Positions 55,344 through 64,000 of a stretch of 64,000 nt of DNA are shown one piece after another. The position numbers and the translations under genes were made by a program. This stretch comes from Diabrotica undecimpunctata (taxonomy: Eukaryota > Arthropoda > Insecta > Coleoptera > Chrysomelidae). Every line of letters begins with the position of its first letter. Positions within the stretch are counted from its first letter, which is position 1. Under the pieces are notes generated by a model. The model was not told the DNA's origin. It searched no databases and worked only from the letters and a program-made list of their open reading frames with translations. The stretch covers positions 77,512,257 to 77,576,256 of the forward strand of contig NC_092805.1 in NCBI RefSeq assembly GCF_040954645.1. The letters are read 5' to 3'.

Positions 55344-56636
55344 AAAAGAGGTTAGTCTTTGTATGTGGGTATATTTTATTGTATAAAAACCCTTAAAAGG
55401 GCAACATTAAAAGCACTAACGTTTTCGGAACAACTGTTCCATCATCAGGTTAAAATACCTAAAATAAGTATAAACCATTTAATTACAGCAAACGTGGTTT
55501 AAAATTTTGAATAAGGTTAAAGAAACAATAAAATGGTTATACTTACAGGTTACCATGCCTGAGCCACCAAAATATTTGGGTAAAAACCCTTTAAAATGAA
55601 ATATGTTACCAAAGATTGTACATGATGTTGATGATATTATATGATGTTTAATATTTTAATTAGATTTTACTTCAGGTAACATATACCCATGCTTAAGTGA
55701 GTTCCAGTGTCCGGAGAGTAAACCTCTTCAAACGGACTTCAGCTGGCAACTGATTGATAAGACACCTATGAAGGATGTCAAAAACAAAATGTCAATGAAC
55801 CATGAAACAGTGTTAGTTAAACATTATATTACTACAGCCAAAAGATTAAAAAACTTTGATGATGTTAAAATGATAACAGCAATCCAGATGTTGGGATTTA
55901 AAAATTTTTTTTCTATAATTATTTAATATTGAATATAAAAGATGTAAATTACTGGTGTTGTTGAAGGTCATGTTTAAGAGGATGACGTATGCATTAGGCA
56001 GCTTATGTTACTCTTTATCGTATGGAGTGTGGTCTAAAAGGTGTAATTTGTGACGAATTAGCTGAAATATATGAAAATGTCCTTTTATGTTGCTTACATC
56101 TAGGACAAGGAAAAATAAATAGTATATATTTGTAGCTAATGTAAGACTTCGTATGTAGATGAAATTATTTAATACTGCTTATGTCGTAAAAATTTTGATA
56201 TAAGTGAGTCCAATAGATTGAGAAAAGGAATTGAAAATCTTCCGGCTGAAGGAATTAAAGTTATAATATATGTGATTAAATTTAAAAAATTGGAAAGGCT
56301 GAGATCCTCAGAGACCTGACAGGAATAAAAGTAAATGAAAAGACTAAAGAATAAAGGAGAGTGGGTTAAAGGGGAATGAGTGAGTTAATCAACAAAATTA
56401 GAGATGATAGAGGTCCTTCATGCTTAAAGCATCTAGCACCCTGAACAAAATATATTTTCTGAATGTGAATTCTGATGAATTGTTGGATTGTGTTTAAATG
56501 TTTACTGAGTTTAGAACTAATGAGTGGATGGTAGATATATGAAAAGACAGAGAACTAGTAAAAGAAAAAGAATGGACAGGAATATGATGTAAACGTGAAG
56601 ATTGTAAAATAATGAAATAGTGAGGTATAATAGATA
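55344..56636 (-). repeat. Left inverted arm of the Penelope-like element
   Basis: Exact-length inverse of 58185-59477. Confidence 0.95.
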
Positions 56637-56667
56637 CAGGATAGAAACACTCCAGTTTCTATCCTGT
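56636..56667. other. Perfect 13 bp hairpin at the arm/ORF junction
   Basis: ACAGGATAGAAAC (56636-56648) and GTTTCTATCCTGT (56655-56667) around a 6-base loop, exactly at the inner end of the left arm. It may be a snap-back scar formed when the inverted arm was made. Confidence 0.85.
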
Positions 56668-58016
56668 CAAAATTCATATTGAATCTCATTAACAATATGA
56701 CGAACTTCACCCCTCGCTTTTCAGTCAAAAATACAATTCATCTAGTCAACAATCTCCAACAAATAAATCTTCATCCCAACATCACAATGCTTTCATTTGA
56801 TGTCAGCAATTTGTTTACTTCAGTCCCCAAACAAGAAACTATTAATCTGGTCCACTCTCTTCTACGAGCAAATTCTATCACTATGTCTACCACTAACTCA
56901 ATTATTCAATTATTACAAACTTGTCTAGCTCAAGACTTTTTTGTTTTCAATAGTAAATTTTACAGACAACCTGATGGCTTAGCCATGGGTAGTTGCCTTT
57001 CCCCTCTCCTAGCTGATATATTTATGGATCACTTAGAATCCACACACATTATGAAAAATCCTGAAATTCTCCATTGGTTTCGATATGTTGATGACTGTTT
57101 AGTCTTCATATCAGGTAACTCGAATTCAGCTGATCTATTACTCTCCAAAATAAATCAAATTCACCCAAACATAAAGTTCACCATGGAACTAGAGTCGTCT
57201 CAATCTATTAATTTCCTCGACCTTACTATTACCAGATTAAACGACCATTTCGATTTCAGTATCTATAGGAAACCTAAACAAACCGACCATATCATACCTT
57301 TATCTTCCAACCACCCAATGTCACATAAATATGCAGCCTTCCATAGTGATATTCACCGCCTAGAAACAATCCCACTATCACAATCCAACTACCAAACAGA
57401 ACTCAATATTCTAAAACAAATAGCATCCAACAATGGGTATGACCCCAACCTCATCAACAAACTTATTAATAAGAGACAACTCAGACTATTGAGAGAGGCT
57501 GCGTTCCCCAGAGACTTGACCATTAAACCTCATTATGCTTCCTTACCTTACCTTCAAGAACGTCTTTCTGGAGATATCAGATATATCCTAAAAAGATCTG
57601 TTGATAATACCCACATTTCTTTTAAAGTCCTGAACAATCTAGGACAATGTTTAACCAATTCAAAAGATTGCATCAACTACATGGATCGTAGTGGTGTTTA
57701 CAAATTACAGTGCTCTGATTGTGATGCTACATATATAGGTAGAACCTGTAGATCACTAACTTCCCGTTCCCTAGAACACACTAAAAAAGAGAACACTTCC
57801 ACCTTCTCACAACATCTTGCACAACATAAACATACCCTCAACATACCAGAAGACGTCTCTTTGTTACATAATATACCCCAAAAAATTTTTCTAAAATTAG
57901 ATCTATATGAAGACTTGGAAATAGTTAAGGAAAAGCAAAGAAGCCCCAACTGCGTTAATCGCCATGTATCTTTCAACCGTGACTTTCAACCCTTACACCG
58001 ACAACTCTTCTCATAA
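56637..58016 (+). CDS. Penelope-like reverse transcriptase with GIY-YIG endonuclease, 5'-truncated
   Basis: Reverse-transcribes element RNA and nicks the target. The frame is open from just inside the left arm; the first ATG downstream is at 56697. RT motif A is SFDVSNLFTSVP, motif B QPDGLAMGSCLSPLLADIFM, and motif C FRYVDDCLVF (Y136-D139 counted from 56679). The thumb contains SINFLDLTI and FSIYRKPKQTDHIIPLSSNH. The GIY-YIG nuclease follows (GVYKLQCSDCDATYIGRTCR, about residues 339-358) with SRSLEH, preceded by the Cys pair of CSDC. The N-terminal fingers found in full Penelope proteins (about 800 residues) are missing; the frame resumes at the 'K.L......' region before motif A. No internal stop. 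The protein cannot be complete, but its catalytic parts look intact. Confidence 0.93.
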   Translation, partial: QDRNTPVSILSKFILNLINNMTNFTPRFSVKNTIHLVNNLQQINLHPNITMLSFDVSNLFTSVPKQETINLVHSLLRANSITMSTTNSIIQLLQTCLAQDFFVFNSKFYRQPDGLAMGSCLSPLLADIFMDHLESTHIMKNPEILHWFRYVDDCLVFISGNSNSADLLLSKINQIHPNIKFTMELESSQSINFLDLTITRLNDHFDFSIYRKPKQTDHIIPLSSNHPMSHKYAAFHSDIHRLETIPLSQSNYQTELNILKQIASNNGYDPNLINKLINKRQLRLLREAAFPRDLTIKPHYASLPYLQERLSGDIRYILKRSVDNTHISFKVLNNLGQCLTNSKDCINYMDRSGVYKLQCSDCDATYIGRTCRSLTSRSLEHTKKENTSTFSQHLAQHKHTLNIPEDVSLLHNIPQKIFLKLDLYEDLEIVKEKQRSPNCVNRHVSFNRDFQPLHRQLFS

Positions 58017-58184
58017 CCCACACTTCTCAAATTTACCCCATCTTCTTTATCTGACCTTCCTCTATAAACGTCAACACCTTAATCCTTCTCAACAATTGTT
58101 GCTTTTTAAAACAACCATTCTCTCTACACTACTGTCACAACACTCCCTCCAAAAGAATTTTTCAGCCCCCTATTGTTAACATCA
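58017..58184 (+). other. Penelope 3' region between ORF stop and right arm
   Basis: Pyrimidine-rich, no frame; leads into the right arm at 58185. Confidence 0.6.
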
Positions 58185-59477
58185 TATCTATTATACCTCA
58201 CTATTTCATTATTTTACAATCTTCACGTTTACATCATATTCCTGTCCATTCTTTTTCTTTTACTAGTTCTCTGTCTTTTCATATATCTACCATCCACTCA
58301 TTAGTTCTAAACTCAGTAAACATTTAAACACAATCCAACAATTCATCAGAATTCACATTCAGAAAATATATTTTGTTCAGGGTGCTAGATGCTTTAAGCA
58401 TGAAGGACCTCTATCATCTCTAATTTTGTTGATTAACTCACTCATTCCCCTTTAACCCACTCTCCTTTATTCTTTAGTCTTTTCATTTACTTTTATTCCT
58501 GCCAGGTCTCTGAGGATCTCAGCCTTTCCAATTTTTTAAATTTAATCACATATATTATAACTTTAATTCCTTCAGCCGGAAGATTTTCAATTCCATTTCT
58601 CAATCTATTGGACTCACTTATATCAAAATTTTTACGATATAAGCAGTATTAAATAATTTCATCTACATACGAAGTCTTACATTAGCTACAAATATATACT
58701 ATTTATTTTTCCTTGTCCTAGATGTAAGCAACATAAAAGGACATTTCCATATATTTCAGCTAATTCGTCACAAATTACACCTTTTAGACCACACTCCATA
58801 CGATAAAGAGTAACATAAGCTGCCTAATGCATACGTCATCCTCTTAAACATGACCTTTAACAACACCAGTAATTTACATCTTTTATATTCAATATTAAAT
58901 AATTATAGAAAAAAATTTTTTAAATCCCAACATCTGGATTGCTGTTATCATTTTAACATCATCAAAGTTTTTTAATCTTTTGGCTGTAGTAATATAATGT
59001 TTAACTAACACTGTTTCATGGTTCATTGACATTTTGTTTTTGACATCCTTCATAGGTGTCTTATCAATCAGTTGCCAGCTGAAGTCCGTTTGAAGAGGTT
59101 TACTCTCCGGACACTGGAACTCACTTAAGCATGGGTGTATGTTACCTGAAGTAAAATCTAATTAAAATATTAAACATCATATAATATCATCAACATCATG
59201 TACAATCTTTGGTAACATATTTCATTTTAAAGGGTTTTTACCCAAATATTTTGGTGGCTCAGGCATGGTAACCTGTAAGTATAACCATTTTATTGTTTCT
59301 TTAACCTTAGTCAAAATTTTAAACCACGTTTGCTGTAATTAAATGGTTTATACTTATTTTAGGTATTTTAACCTGATGATGGAACAGTTGTTCCGAAAAC
59401 GTTCGTGCTTTTAATGTTGCCCTTTTAAGGGTTTTTATACAATAAAATATACCCACATACAAAGACTAACCTCTTTT
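58185..59477 (+). repeat. Right inverted arm of the Penelope-like element
   Basis: Inverse of the left arm. Holds the hammerhead-like core at 59373-59400, about 80 bp from the outer edge. Confidence 0.95.
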
Positions 59478-59487
59478 TTTTTTTTAA

Positions 59488-60240
59488 TCTAAATGATGCC
59501 TTAAACACAATAAAAATAGACTATAAATCATTTTTAAGCCAAACCCCAGAAAAACTCAGATGTGCTACTTTAATGTCCCCAACACAGACGTTTTCACAAA
59601 TATGAACATTCAATAGTGCCATGAAATCCTTATACTCTGGACTTGCTATAAATATCTTGAAGATAGTTTGTATTACACTTAGTCATTCACAGAACTTTGT
59701 TCAAAACTAAAAGGCACACTGAGGACCAGAAGTATTATTCTCCGCAAACTTGTCAGCTAAAAATGAGAAGCACATCCTTCCACCTTTAAAACGTAAACGC
59801 TTGCATTCTATGCTTCTGCTGCCGAATATACCTTGCCAGTATGAATGACATCAACACACACTTAACACGTAGATTTAGCTACAAATTAGTCATCCAAATT
59901 TAGCGGATATTAAGACTCACATCCATACATAAGCTCTACAATATCGTAGCTACCAAGACACCTAATATTCGAAGATAAGTAGCTAAGGAACGAAAGAAAC
60001 AAAATCTAGATTCGCAACATGTACTCCACGAATACAAGCCCATTTTATGACTAAAATCGAGAAAAAACTGGCCAGATCAACACGGGTGTAAGATATACCA
60101 AAAAAAAAATAAGCTAATCCTCGCCATCTGAACCCTCGGGAGGACTCTTGCCTGCAAACACCGGTTAACTTGTGTGAATGTGGGGTGGTAAAAGATTCTT
60201 CACACCTTCTTAGTTGACTTTGCCATTTAAATTGTTCTTT
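59488..60240 (+). pseudogene. Jockey-type LINE, 3' part, continuing after the Penelope element
   Basis: After a T-run the plus strand goes on with SQTPEKLRCATL (the 'NP.KT..C.F' block), then ANLSAKNEKHILPPLKR in place of '...LRKL.GT.WGA', LRNERNKI and a final NLCECGVVKDSSHLLS. These blocks follow those at 54.3-55.3 kb in the same family and strand, so one LINE is split by the insertion. Several stops. Confidence 0.75.
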
Positions 60241-61014
60241 TCTTAAGACACAAGGTTTAATTATTTAAACTGAACATATAGAGTAAAGTCAGTAAGCTAT
60301 TGCTTATAAAAATCATTGCAAATTGGACACTAACTCCAAGCATTCTTTCATTTTTTGCTGACTACTATCCATTTTTACACAAAAATATCTATTTTAGCAC
60401 TTAAATATTTATTTTAAGATAACTTATCCAGAATTATATGTAGTACACAAACAAAACCAGAAATAAAATAATAAAGAAGCTACAAGATATCGTAAAACAA
60501 TAGATGGATGAAATAAATCAAGTTCATATTAATCGGATTCTTAAATAAAACGTATAAAGACATACTGGCGTTAACAAAATGCATTAGGAAATTTCCGCAT
60601 ATGAACAAAACATCCAACTTGGTAACGAAATCCTTTTGTATCTATAAAGCTATTTTTAGAAAAGCACGTACCTACCAAAAACAGGGATTTGGTAGTAGAC
60701 ATATCTATTACATACTGTAATGCGTATGAATGATAACAAAATAAGGACTAAGGAGTCCGTATGAACCGTTTAGAATATACGCTGAAAATATACGGCTTAA
60801 TCGCATAGTTGCCAAACTATCAGAGCTTACTTAAACCGGTATACTTATGGTTCCAATATACAGTAAAAAAGACCTGAACGACCCCTATAATATATACACG
60901 TGAACTAAGCGATATACATTTATGATACAGGGGTACTTATGGACTCTACAAAATTTTTAAAAATTATGAAACTAGACATGTTAACGAATCGACACAGCCA
61001 ATATTATGAAATGG
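60241..61014. other. Spacer, nothing recognised
   Basis: No supported frame. Confidence 0.5.
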
Positions 61015-61064
61015 TCAAGTGAGCTCCGTATATCGGTGTCCACTTCACCATGGAGCTCACTTGA
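61015..61064. other. Perfect 13 bp inverted repeat with 24-base loop
   Basis: TCAAGTGAGCTCC (61015-61027) and GGAGCTCACTTGA (61052-61064). Stands alone, 40 bp before a (TA)n array. Confidence 0.8.
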
Positions 61065-61103
61065 ACCTTAATTTTAACATGGGCGGAGTTTACTTTATGC
61101 CGT

Positions 61104-61105
<2 letters not shown>

Positions 61106-61177
<72 letters not shown>
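61106..61177. repeat. (TA)n microsatellite at the outer edge of the second Gypsy LTR
   Basis: Perfect TA repeat of about 72 bp that directly precedes the LTR-like sequence. Confidence 0.97.
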
Positions 61178-61179
<2 letters not shown>

Positions 61180-62399
61180 AAATGATATTGGACGTAGGAG
61201 GAGGAAAAATAGTGGAAATATTATAAAAATTATTTATGTGAGGGCATTTTTAAGAAATTAGCATATAATAAGTGTAGATAGTTTTATTTTAATAATTATA
61301 ATATTATTGTAAATATTTTAAATATATTTAAGTGAGCCATATGCATAGACAACCAACTATACATTAAAGTGACATTTTAAATAATAATTACAAATATAAG
61401 TGGGGTTATAATAATATGTTGTTTAAAATGTGTAGTTTATTAAATTAGAGTGTTTTAGTTACTGATTTAAGTGTATATTCTGATCTGAAAAGCCTAAATG
61501 TCGATAAAATTCTCGATAGAAAAGTAAGGAATTCTCTAGATCACCGGAGATGGCTTTGTTTGCGAAATGGACTGTTCCAGAAAATTCAGACATGTAGGAG
61601 ATGGAACAAATCGAACACGATTTCTTGCTAGATGATTCTGGAACATGGAAAAAGATATAAATACCCGGTGATTTGGATTCAAGTCATCAGTTATCAGTTA
61701 CAGTTCAGTCAGATGGCCAGTCAGTTAGTAAGAAAGTTAGTTAGAAGATAGACACATTTAGTTAGTAAAGTCAATTGTTCAGTAAGTTCAAGATAGTCCA
61801 GAAGGTCCAGATGTTCAATATAATAAGTTTCATGAAGATTAATAAACAGTATAAAGATAATATTATTAAAGATTAAAAATTATGTTATGTAAAAATGGTA
61901 ATTGGATAATGGAAGAAAGTATCAATTGAAAATTAAAATTATATAATATTTGGTGATTGGAGATTGGTGTATTAAAAAGAAGAATAAATATAAATACAGT
62001 TAAGCAGAAATATATTTTAAATTGGTGGAAGCTGATAATTGGAAAAAGTTATTTCAAAAAAACAAGGATAACCGAGGCTGAGAACGAAGACATTTAGTGG
62101 TGATTAAAATCTTTATTTTGGAGAACATTTTCATTTAGGCATTCAGTGAAAGAAAGGTACAAAATTTTTGATAATATAATTTAGTTAGTGTTATAATTAT
62201 TTCAATTTTAAAGATAGTTTGTTTAAATTTTACATTGTCTATATAATTTAATTATTTTCATAAGAATTTCAATTTAAAGATAGTTTATTTTAAATTTCGC
62301 ATTGGTTATGTTAGATATATATGTGTGTTGCATAATAGATATAATAAAGATAATTTAAAAAAGTACTTACAAACTAATTCTTTGAGAACCGCGATAAAA

Positions 62400-62458
<59 letters not shown>

Positions 62459-62509
62459 ATAAAAAAAAAACACTCATTGATCATCATTCACAAATAATAC
62501 ATCATAACA
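61178..62509 (+). repeat. 5' LTR of the second Gypsy copy
   Basis: Shares GTGAGGGCATTTT, TTAGCATATAATAA, AAGTGAGCCAT, CTGATCTGAAAAGCCTAAATG, CTAGATC.CCGGAGATGGC, GGTGATTTGGATTCAAG-like sequence, AGAAAGGTACAAAATTTT and GAGAACCGCGATAAAAACCC with the other LTRs. It ends CATCATAACA. Confidence 0.9.
62405..62457. repeat. (TA)n array grown inside the LTR
   Basis: The other two LTRs have only ATATAATATATAGGG at this spot, while this copy has about 26 TA units between AAAACCC and the CATTGATCATCATTCA block. Confidence 0.93.
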
Positions 62510-62512
62510 ATT

Positions 62513-62530
62513 TGGCGCCCACCGCGGGGC
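62513..62530 (+). other. Primer-binding site of the second Gypsy copy
   Basis: TGGCGCCCACCGCGGGGC starts 3 bases after the LTR end and resembles the complement of a tRNA-Lys 3' end. Confidence 0.8.
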
Positions 62531-62651
62531 TCTCTATTTAAAAGAATTAGTTTGGGAAGATAAGTGCTCTCATATAATTAAATTAATTATCATCAGAAAG
62601 AAAAAATTATAGATTTTATTTTAATTATATTTGAACAAGTAAAGTCTCAAA

Positions 62652-64000
62652 ATGTCTTAAGGATAAAAAGGTACAAGAAGTAAAAAGAATGAAGAAGATG
62701 TGGAAGTAGAAACACAACCTATACAAGAGGAGAGTTTAGTTCAAGTTCCACAAGATACTGCAGAAATGAATCCAGAAAGAGAGGAAAATGTCAATATGGC
62801 AGCTTTGATGTCATTAAGGATGCAGATGAACAAGACAATGGAAGAGAATTCAAAAGAAATCAAAGAAGACATGAAAAAAATGGAACAGAAAATGGAAGAG
62901 AATACGAAAAAAATGGAAGAGAATTCAAAAGAAGTCAAAGAAGACATGAAAAAAATGGAACAGAAATTGGAAGAGAATTATAGAAAATTAGAAAAGAAAA
63001 TAGAAGATAATAATAATAAAATTGTAAAACAAATAGAAAAACAAATGGATAAAGAAATTGAAGCTGCAGAGAAAAAAGTAGCAAATGAAATAGAAAATAT
63101 ACGGAATGACTACAAGAAAAGGATAGAAAATGAGAGGACAGAAGTAAAGAGGATTATTCAAAATAATAAGATAGATATAGAACAGAAAATAGAGTTGCAG
63201 AAATGTAACTTAGAAGTAAAATTTAACGAAGACAGGAGAAACAAAGAAGAAAAATTAGACGATATACAACAAAATATCCAAATAAATAGTAATCAAATAA
63301 GAAATGTGGAACAGAGAATAGAAGATATTTCACAAATGGGAGACATAGGGAGACCTTACTTAAATTTAACAAATGAGACTGGGATTAAATTCTCTGGTAA
63401 TATAAAAAATTTGCATCCTAGAGTATACATAAATAGTTTAAAACATAAATTAAAATTAGTGAATAATATTAATGATATTAAAGATTATATTAGAATGACA
63501 CTAAGTGATAATGCTGCAATTTGGTTTGCCAGTATTGAAAATGATTTAGATAATCTTCAAACATTAGAAAATAAATTTTTAAATTGTTATTGGGGTGAAC
63601 TAGAGCAAGCCAAGTTTAGAGAAATTCTATATTTTGGAAAGTATAATCACAATTTAAAATCAAATATGGTAGATTATGCATTAAAACTGATAACAGTTGC
63701 AAAATATTTAGAACCACCACTTAGAGAGGATGAAACAGTCTTAAATGTATCTAGACATTTTGATGCTGATGTTGTGCAAACAGTAACTGTACAAAATATT
63801 CAAACAATAGAGTTTTATTAATTTTATTCAAAGAATACAAAGAGGTAATATGACAAGTAATAATAACAACAACAGAAAAAACAATAATAACTTTCAATAT
63901 AATAAAAATGATAATCAACAATATAGACAATCATGCAATAATACTAGATATGGTGATAATTTACAAAATTTCAATAAAGATAACAATAATCAAAACAGAC
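62652..64000 (+). pseudogene. Gag of the second Gypsy copy, broken
   Basis: Matches the intact Gag of the first copy. The original ATG at 62652 is followed by two nonsense codons (62658 and 62664), where the other copy has Gln and Lys. From there an open frame runs to 63821: acidic start, Lys/Glu coiled coil, capsid-like region (FSGNIKNLHPRVYINSLKHK, WFASIENDLDN, YWGELEQAKFREIL). At about 63811 a 2-base deletion shifts the frame and gives a stop. The Asn-rich tail continues in another frame to the window end. The coiled coil holds extra KMEQK/EENSKE units compared with the first copy. Confidence 0.9.

Larger units (their letters stand above)
55344..59477 (+). mobile_element. Penelope-like element with 1293 bp inverted arms
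   Basis: Two near-identical inverse arms (55344-56636, 58185-59477) enclose an RT plus GIY-YIG reading frame. The arms differ at only a handful of bases that I could find, so the insertion is young. Each arm carries a hammerhead-like core (CTGATGA, 5 bp stem with AGTT loop, GAAAAC) at 59373-59400 in the right arm and 55448-55421 in the left. Penelope elements are known for terminal repeats in direct or inverted order, for 5' truncation and for hammerhead motifs. Here the ORF lacks its N-terminal part, cut at the left arm's inner edge. It lies within a Jockey-type LINE. Confidence 0.93.
61178..64000 (+). mobile_element. Second Gypsy copy, plus strand, 5' LTR and partial gag (runs off the window)
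   Basis: Same family as the minus-strand element at 38-44.6 kb but clearly diverged. LTR (61178-62509), primer-binding site (62513-62530) and gag follow in order. The LTR's outer end does not show the TGTGACAATAGGGGG start of the other copy, so it may be truncated at the (TA)n array. The rest of the element lies beyond 64000. Confidence 0.9.

Overview
This 64 kb window is AT-rich eukaryotic DNA with the look of a repeat-dense arthropod genome, most likely an insect and perhaps a beetle. The reasons are many (TA)n arrays, long non-coding AT-rich spacers, and a mix of transposon families typical of insects: RTE, I/Jockey-like and other non-LTR LINEs, a DD41D mariner, hAT, PIF/Harbinger, Gypsy and Penelope-like elements. 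The species call is inference. I found no convincing host protein-coding gene and no tRNA or rRNA gene; every coding stretch I recognise belongs to a mobile element.

Layout. 0-8.4 kb: LINE 3' relics, a (TA)n array, a diverged tandem repeat of about 250 bp units (5.5-6.1 kb), and long empty spacers. 8.4-12 kb: two LINEs on the minus strand, an RTE/BovB-like copy and a second family, both heavily broken. 12.4-15.1 kb: a chain of plus-strand LINE scraps, one of them a 138 bp insertion with a 10 bp target-site duplication (TSD). 18.5-21.9 kb: a 3.1 kb DD41D mariner with 433 bp inverted repeats, sitting inside a (TA)n array. 22.1-23 kb: two LINE scraps. 24-26.6 kb: a decayed intron-containing gene of a Cys-rich, GGQNRN-motif arthropod family lying between roughly 30 bp terminal inverted repeats, so it looks like an unclassified DNA transposon. 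27-28.2 kb: three successive inverted-repeat hairpins separated by (TA)n arrays, two of them with hammerhead-like cores. 28.5-30.2 kb: a LINE 3' end and a PIF/Harbinger transposase relic. 31.9-37.4 kb: an almost intact I-like LINE with a 13 bp TSD and one nonsense codon.

38.1-44.6 kb: a Gypsy element on the minus strand with near-identical 1.35 kb LTRs, gag, protease and a pol that stops just after the reverse transcriptase; gag-pro and pro-pol are joined by likely -1 frameshift sites. 44.6-45.2 kb: a pair of 170 bp inverted arms with hammerhead-like cores. 46-50.1 kb: a palindromic, decayed hAT element that itself holds a hairpin MITE, a LINE 3' end with a TSD, and a small TIR element carrying a THAP-domain exon. 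51.3-53.5 kb: LINE relics. 54.3-60.2 kb: a Jockey-type LINE split by a young Penelope-like element whose 1293 bp inverted arms flank an RT plus GIY-YIG reading frame. 61.1-64 kb: the 5' half of a second Gypsy copy on the plus strand, with a (TA)n array grown inside its LTR.

The window reads as layers of nested transposition. The youngest layers, judged by arm or LTR similarity, are the Penelope element, the Gypsy element and the 170 bp hairpin. Many (TA)n arrays abut element ends exactly, so either elements target (TA)n or their ends seed it.
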